Source: Nitzschia sp. pyKryTriq1 (Eukaryota; Bacillariophyta; Bacillariophyceae; Bacillariales; Bacillariaceae). From it: DNA of 64,000 nt. The translations under genes were made by a program, and so were the position numbers. Within the stretch, counting starts at the first letter, position 1, and each line of letters opens with the position of its first letter. The stretch lies in the NCBI GenBank assembly GCA_956465555.1, contig OY101122.1, positions 1,561,001 to 1,625,000 of the forward strand, read 5' to 3'. The notes under the pieces are model-generated. The model did no database searches, had not been told where the DNA came from, and saw only the letters and a program-made list of their open reading frames with translations. Shown one piece after another: positions 62,951 through 64,000 of this stretch.

Positions 62951-64000
62951 CTACGGCAAGAGTTCTCGATAGTCCAAATGCTCTCGATTGGTCATGGATG
63001 CAATTTCAAATTTGCCCAGGATATGATATTCGATGGCCAATCCTTTCTGAACTTTGCAGCAAACGCCTCCCTCTCGAGTCAATCCTACGGATTGATCTTG
63101 TGATAATCGCAACAACGACCGGTCGGGTTCTCGAACCTGCGCTTCATGCATTTTTGTGTTTAATTTCGTAGCTTGCATTCGTAGATCCATCATTTTCTTA
63201 GATCGTTGAACCTTGTTCCAGCTGACTAGATTCGAATCAGCTTCATTTTCGGCCGCCAGAGTTGCGTATTGGGCTTCTAATTGACGCATCTCTTGTTTCA
63301 AAAAATCCTTTTCAGAAATGCGTCCTTGTTGCTGTCGATCCTGCATGGGAAAGTAGCCACAAGTACAATAAATTCGTCCAGCCGGGCAGTAAACATCACT
63401 CCCCGCATGTCTCGTTTCTTCCTCGAGATCAAAATAGAATCTCAACACGCTGGTTCCCATGGGCCCTTCATTCGGTGCAACTCTCCAGCCCCCCGTCTCC
63501 CCGATTCGTACTTGTCGTCCCCCCTGTTGCATGGTGGGTGACAGCTCGGCTTGCCCGTGAACGACTTTCAAGAGTTTGGCGCCCGAGACTCCATTCAAGA
63601 ATTCTTCTCGTTCATATAATTGTTCCGGAGAAAACTCGAGCTCCAAATGCAGGCGGAGTCGATCCCCACTGACCCCCCACGTCTTGGGCATCCATGTGCC
63701 GGGTTCGCGACCAATATTCAACATGAGTCTCCATCGAGTATCGTCCAAATATTTGAGGGGTGCCGACGATGAGGCTTTTTTCGCTTTGGGTGCTGCCACT
63801 GCCTTAGTGGGTTTGACAGAAGTCGTGGTGGTGGCGGCCATAGTCTCATCAGCGACGACTGGATCCACAAAGTGCATTTGGTCTCGTTCCACGCGAGCTT
63901 TGACAAGGGCGTCAATTTGCTCCGCTTCGTTGAAGGAAAACATATCTTCCGCTTGATGCGGAGCGGGGATAACAGGAAAGGAATTGGATGTTGGAATGGA
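62951..64000 (-). CDS. Conserved stramenopile-type protein, 5' part outside window
   Basis: The frame is open through the right edge, so the N-terminus may lie outside. An ATG at 63943 could also be the start (330 residues). The last visible upstream residues (SFPVIPAPHQAED) suggest continuation. The central block, RWRLMLNIGREPGTWMPKTW, then LHLELEFSP, GGWRV and RFYFDLEE, looks like a folded beta-rich domain. It is followed by VYCPAGRIYCTCGYFP with three Cys and a long charged helix (EKDFLKQEMRQLEAQYATL). I recognise no named family. It may be plastid-targeted by an upstream leader, but this is outside the sequence given. Confidence 0.78.
   Translation of the reverse strand, partial: SIPTSNSFPVIPAPHQAEDMFSFNEAEQIDALVKARVERDQMHFVDPVVADETMAATTTTSVKPTKAVAAPKAKKASSSAPLKYLDDTRWRLMLNIGREPGTWMPKTWGVSGDRLRLHLELEFSPEQLYEREEFLNGVSGAKLLKVVHGQAELSPTMQQGGRQVRIGETGGWRVAPNEGPMGTSVLRFYFDLEEETRHAGSDVYCPAGRIYCTCGYFPMQDRQQQGRISEKDFLKQEMRQLEAQYATLAAENEADSNLVSWNKVQRSKKMMDLRMQATKLNTKMHEAQVREPDRSLLRLSQDQSVGLTREGGVCCKVQKGLAIEYHILGKFEIASMTNREHLDYRELLP

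Noticed and set aside
1-64000. CRISPR array or bacterial defence system
   Set aside because: No regularly spaced repeats with unique spacers were seen, and the spliced nuclear genes show the DNA is eukaryotic.

Overview
The window looks like nuclear DNA of a diatom, probably a pennate one. Genes are compact, with zero to two short GT-AG introns (60 to 310 bases). Several products begin with a signal peptide followed by an ASAF-type motif (ASAFSP at 28.7 kb, AAAFQAP at 12.9 kb, VSAFVA at 45.4 kb), the two-step import signal of stramenopile plastids surrounded by four membranes. No bacterial operons, CRISPR arrays, rRNA or convincing tRNA genes were seen. About 37 protein-coding genes or gene remnants are called; the track-free evidence for each is the reading frame, splice phase and family motifs.

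Left part (1-15.3 kb): a histidine phosphatase cut by the window edge, a short-chain dehydrogenase, an ankyrin-like protein, a membrane protein, a lectin plus GH99-like type II membrane enzyme, a thylakoid-lumen-type MsrA, a sirtuin with an N-terminal zinc finger but no zinc ribbon, a small plastid protein, and mitochondrial ATP synthase subunit b, whose presequence lies on a separate first exon. Middle (15.3-31 kb): retromer VPS35 with a glutamine-rich extension of about 400 residues, a secreted Lys/Gly and Pro-rich protein, a plastid beta-propeller glycosidase-like protein, ribosomal protein eL14, UTP25, a catalytically dead ClpP relative (ClpR type), and a HIS4-like histidine biosynthesis enzyme without a dehydrogenase domain. 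From 31 to 35.8 kb the DNA is poor in genes and rich in repeats, with a GCR1_C-type DNA-binding fragment of the kind carried by Crypton transposons.

Right part (35.8-64 kb): a HhH-GPD DNA glycosylase, a serine carboxypeptidase, several unrecognised proteins, a plastid CIA30-domain protein, a head-to-head pair of paralogous 174-residue leucine-rich proteins, DPH2, a lumen-type protein made of two copies of one domain, a lipid-kinase-like protein, a secreted class 3 lipase, a membrane protein, the ribosome quality-control E3 ligase Listerin, and a conserved protein that runs off the right edge.

The genes do not form one pathway; most are ordinary housekeeping or organelle genes. The most unusual features are: gene-free DNA with recurrent islands of overlapping GTAC / TACCGGTA palindromes; the zinc-ribbon-less sirtuin; the prion-like VPS35 extension with a three-fold FAQRxAM motif; the tandem-domain lumen protein; and the inverted LRR-like duplication with transposon-like debris between its copies.
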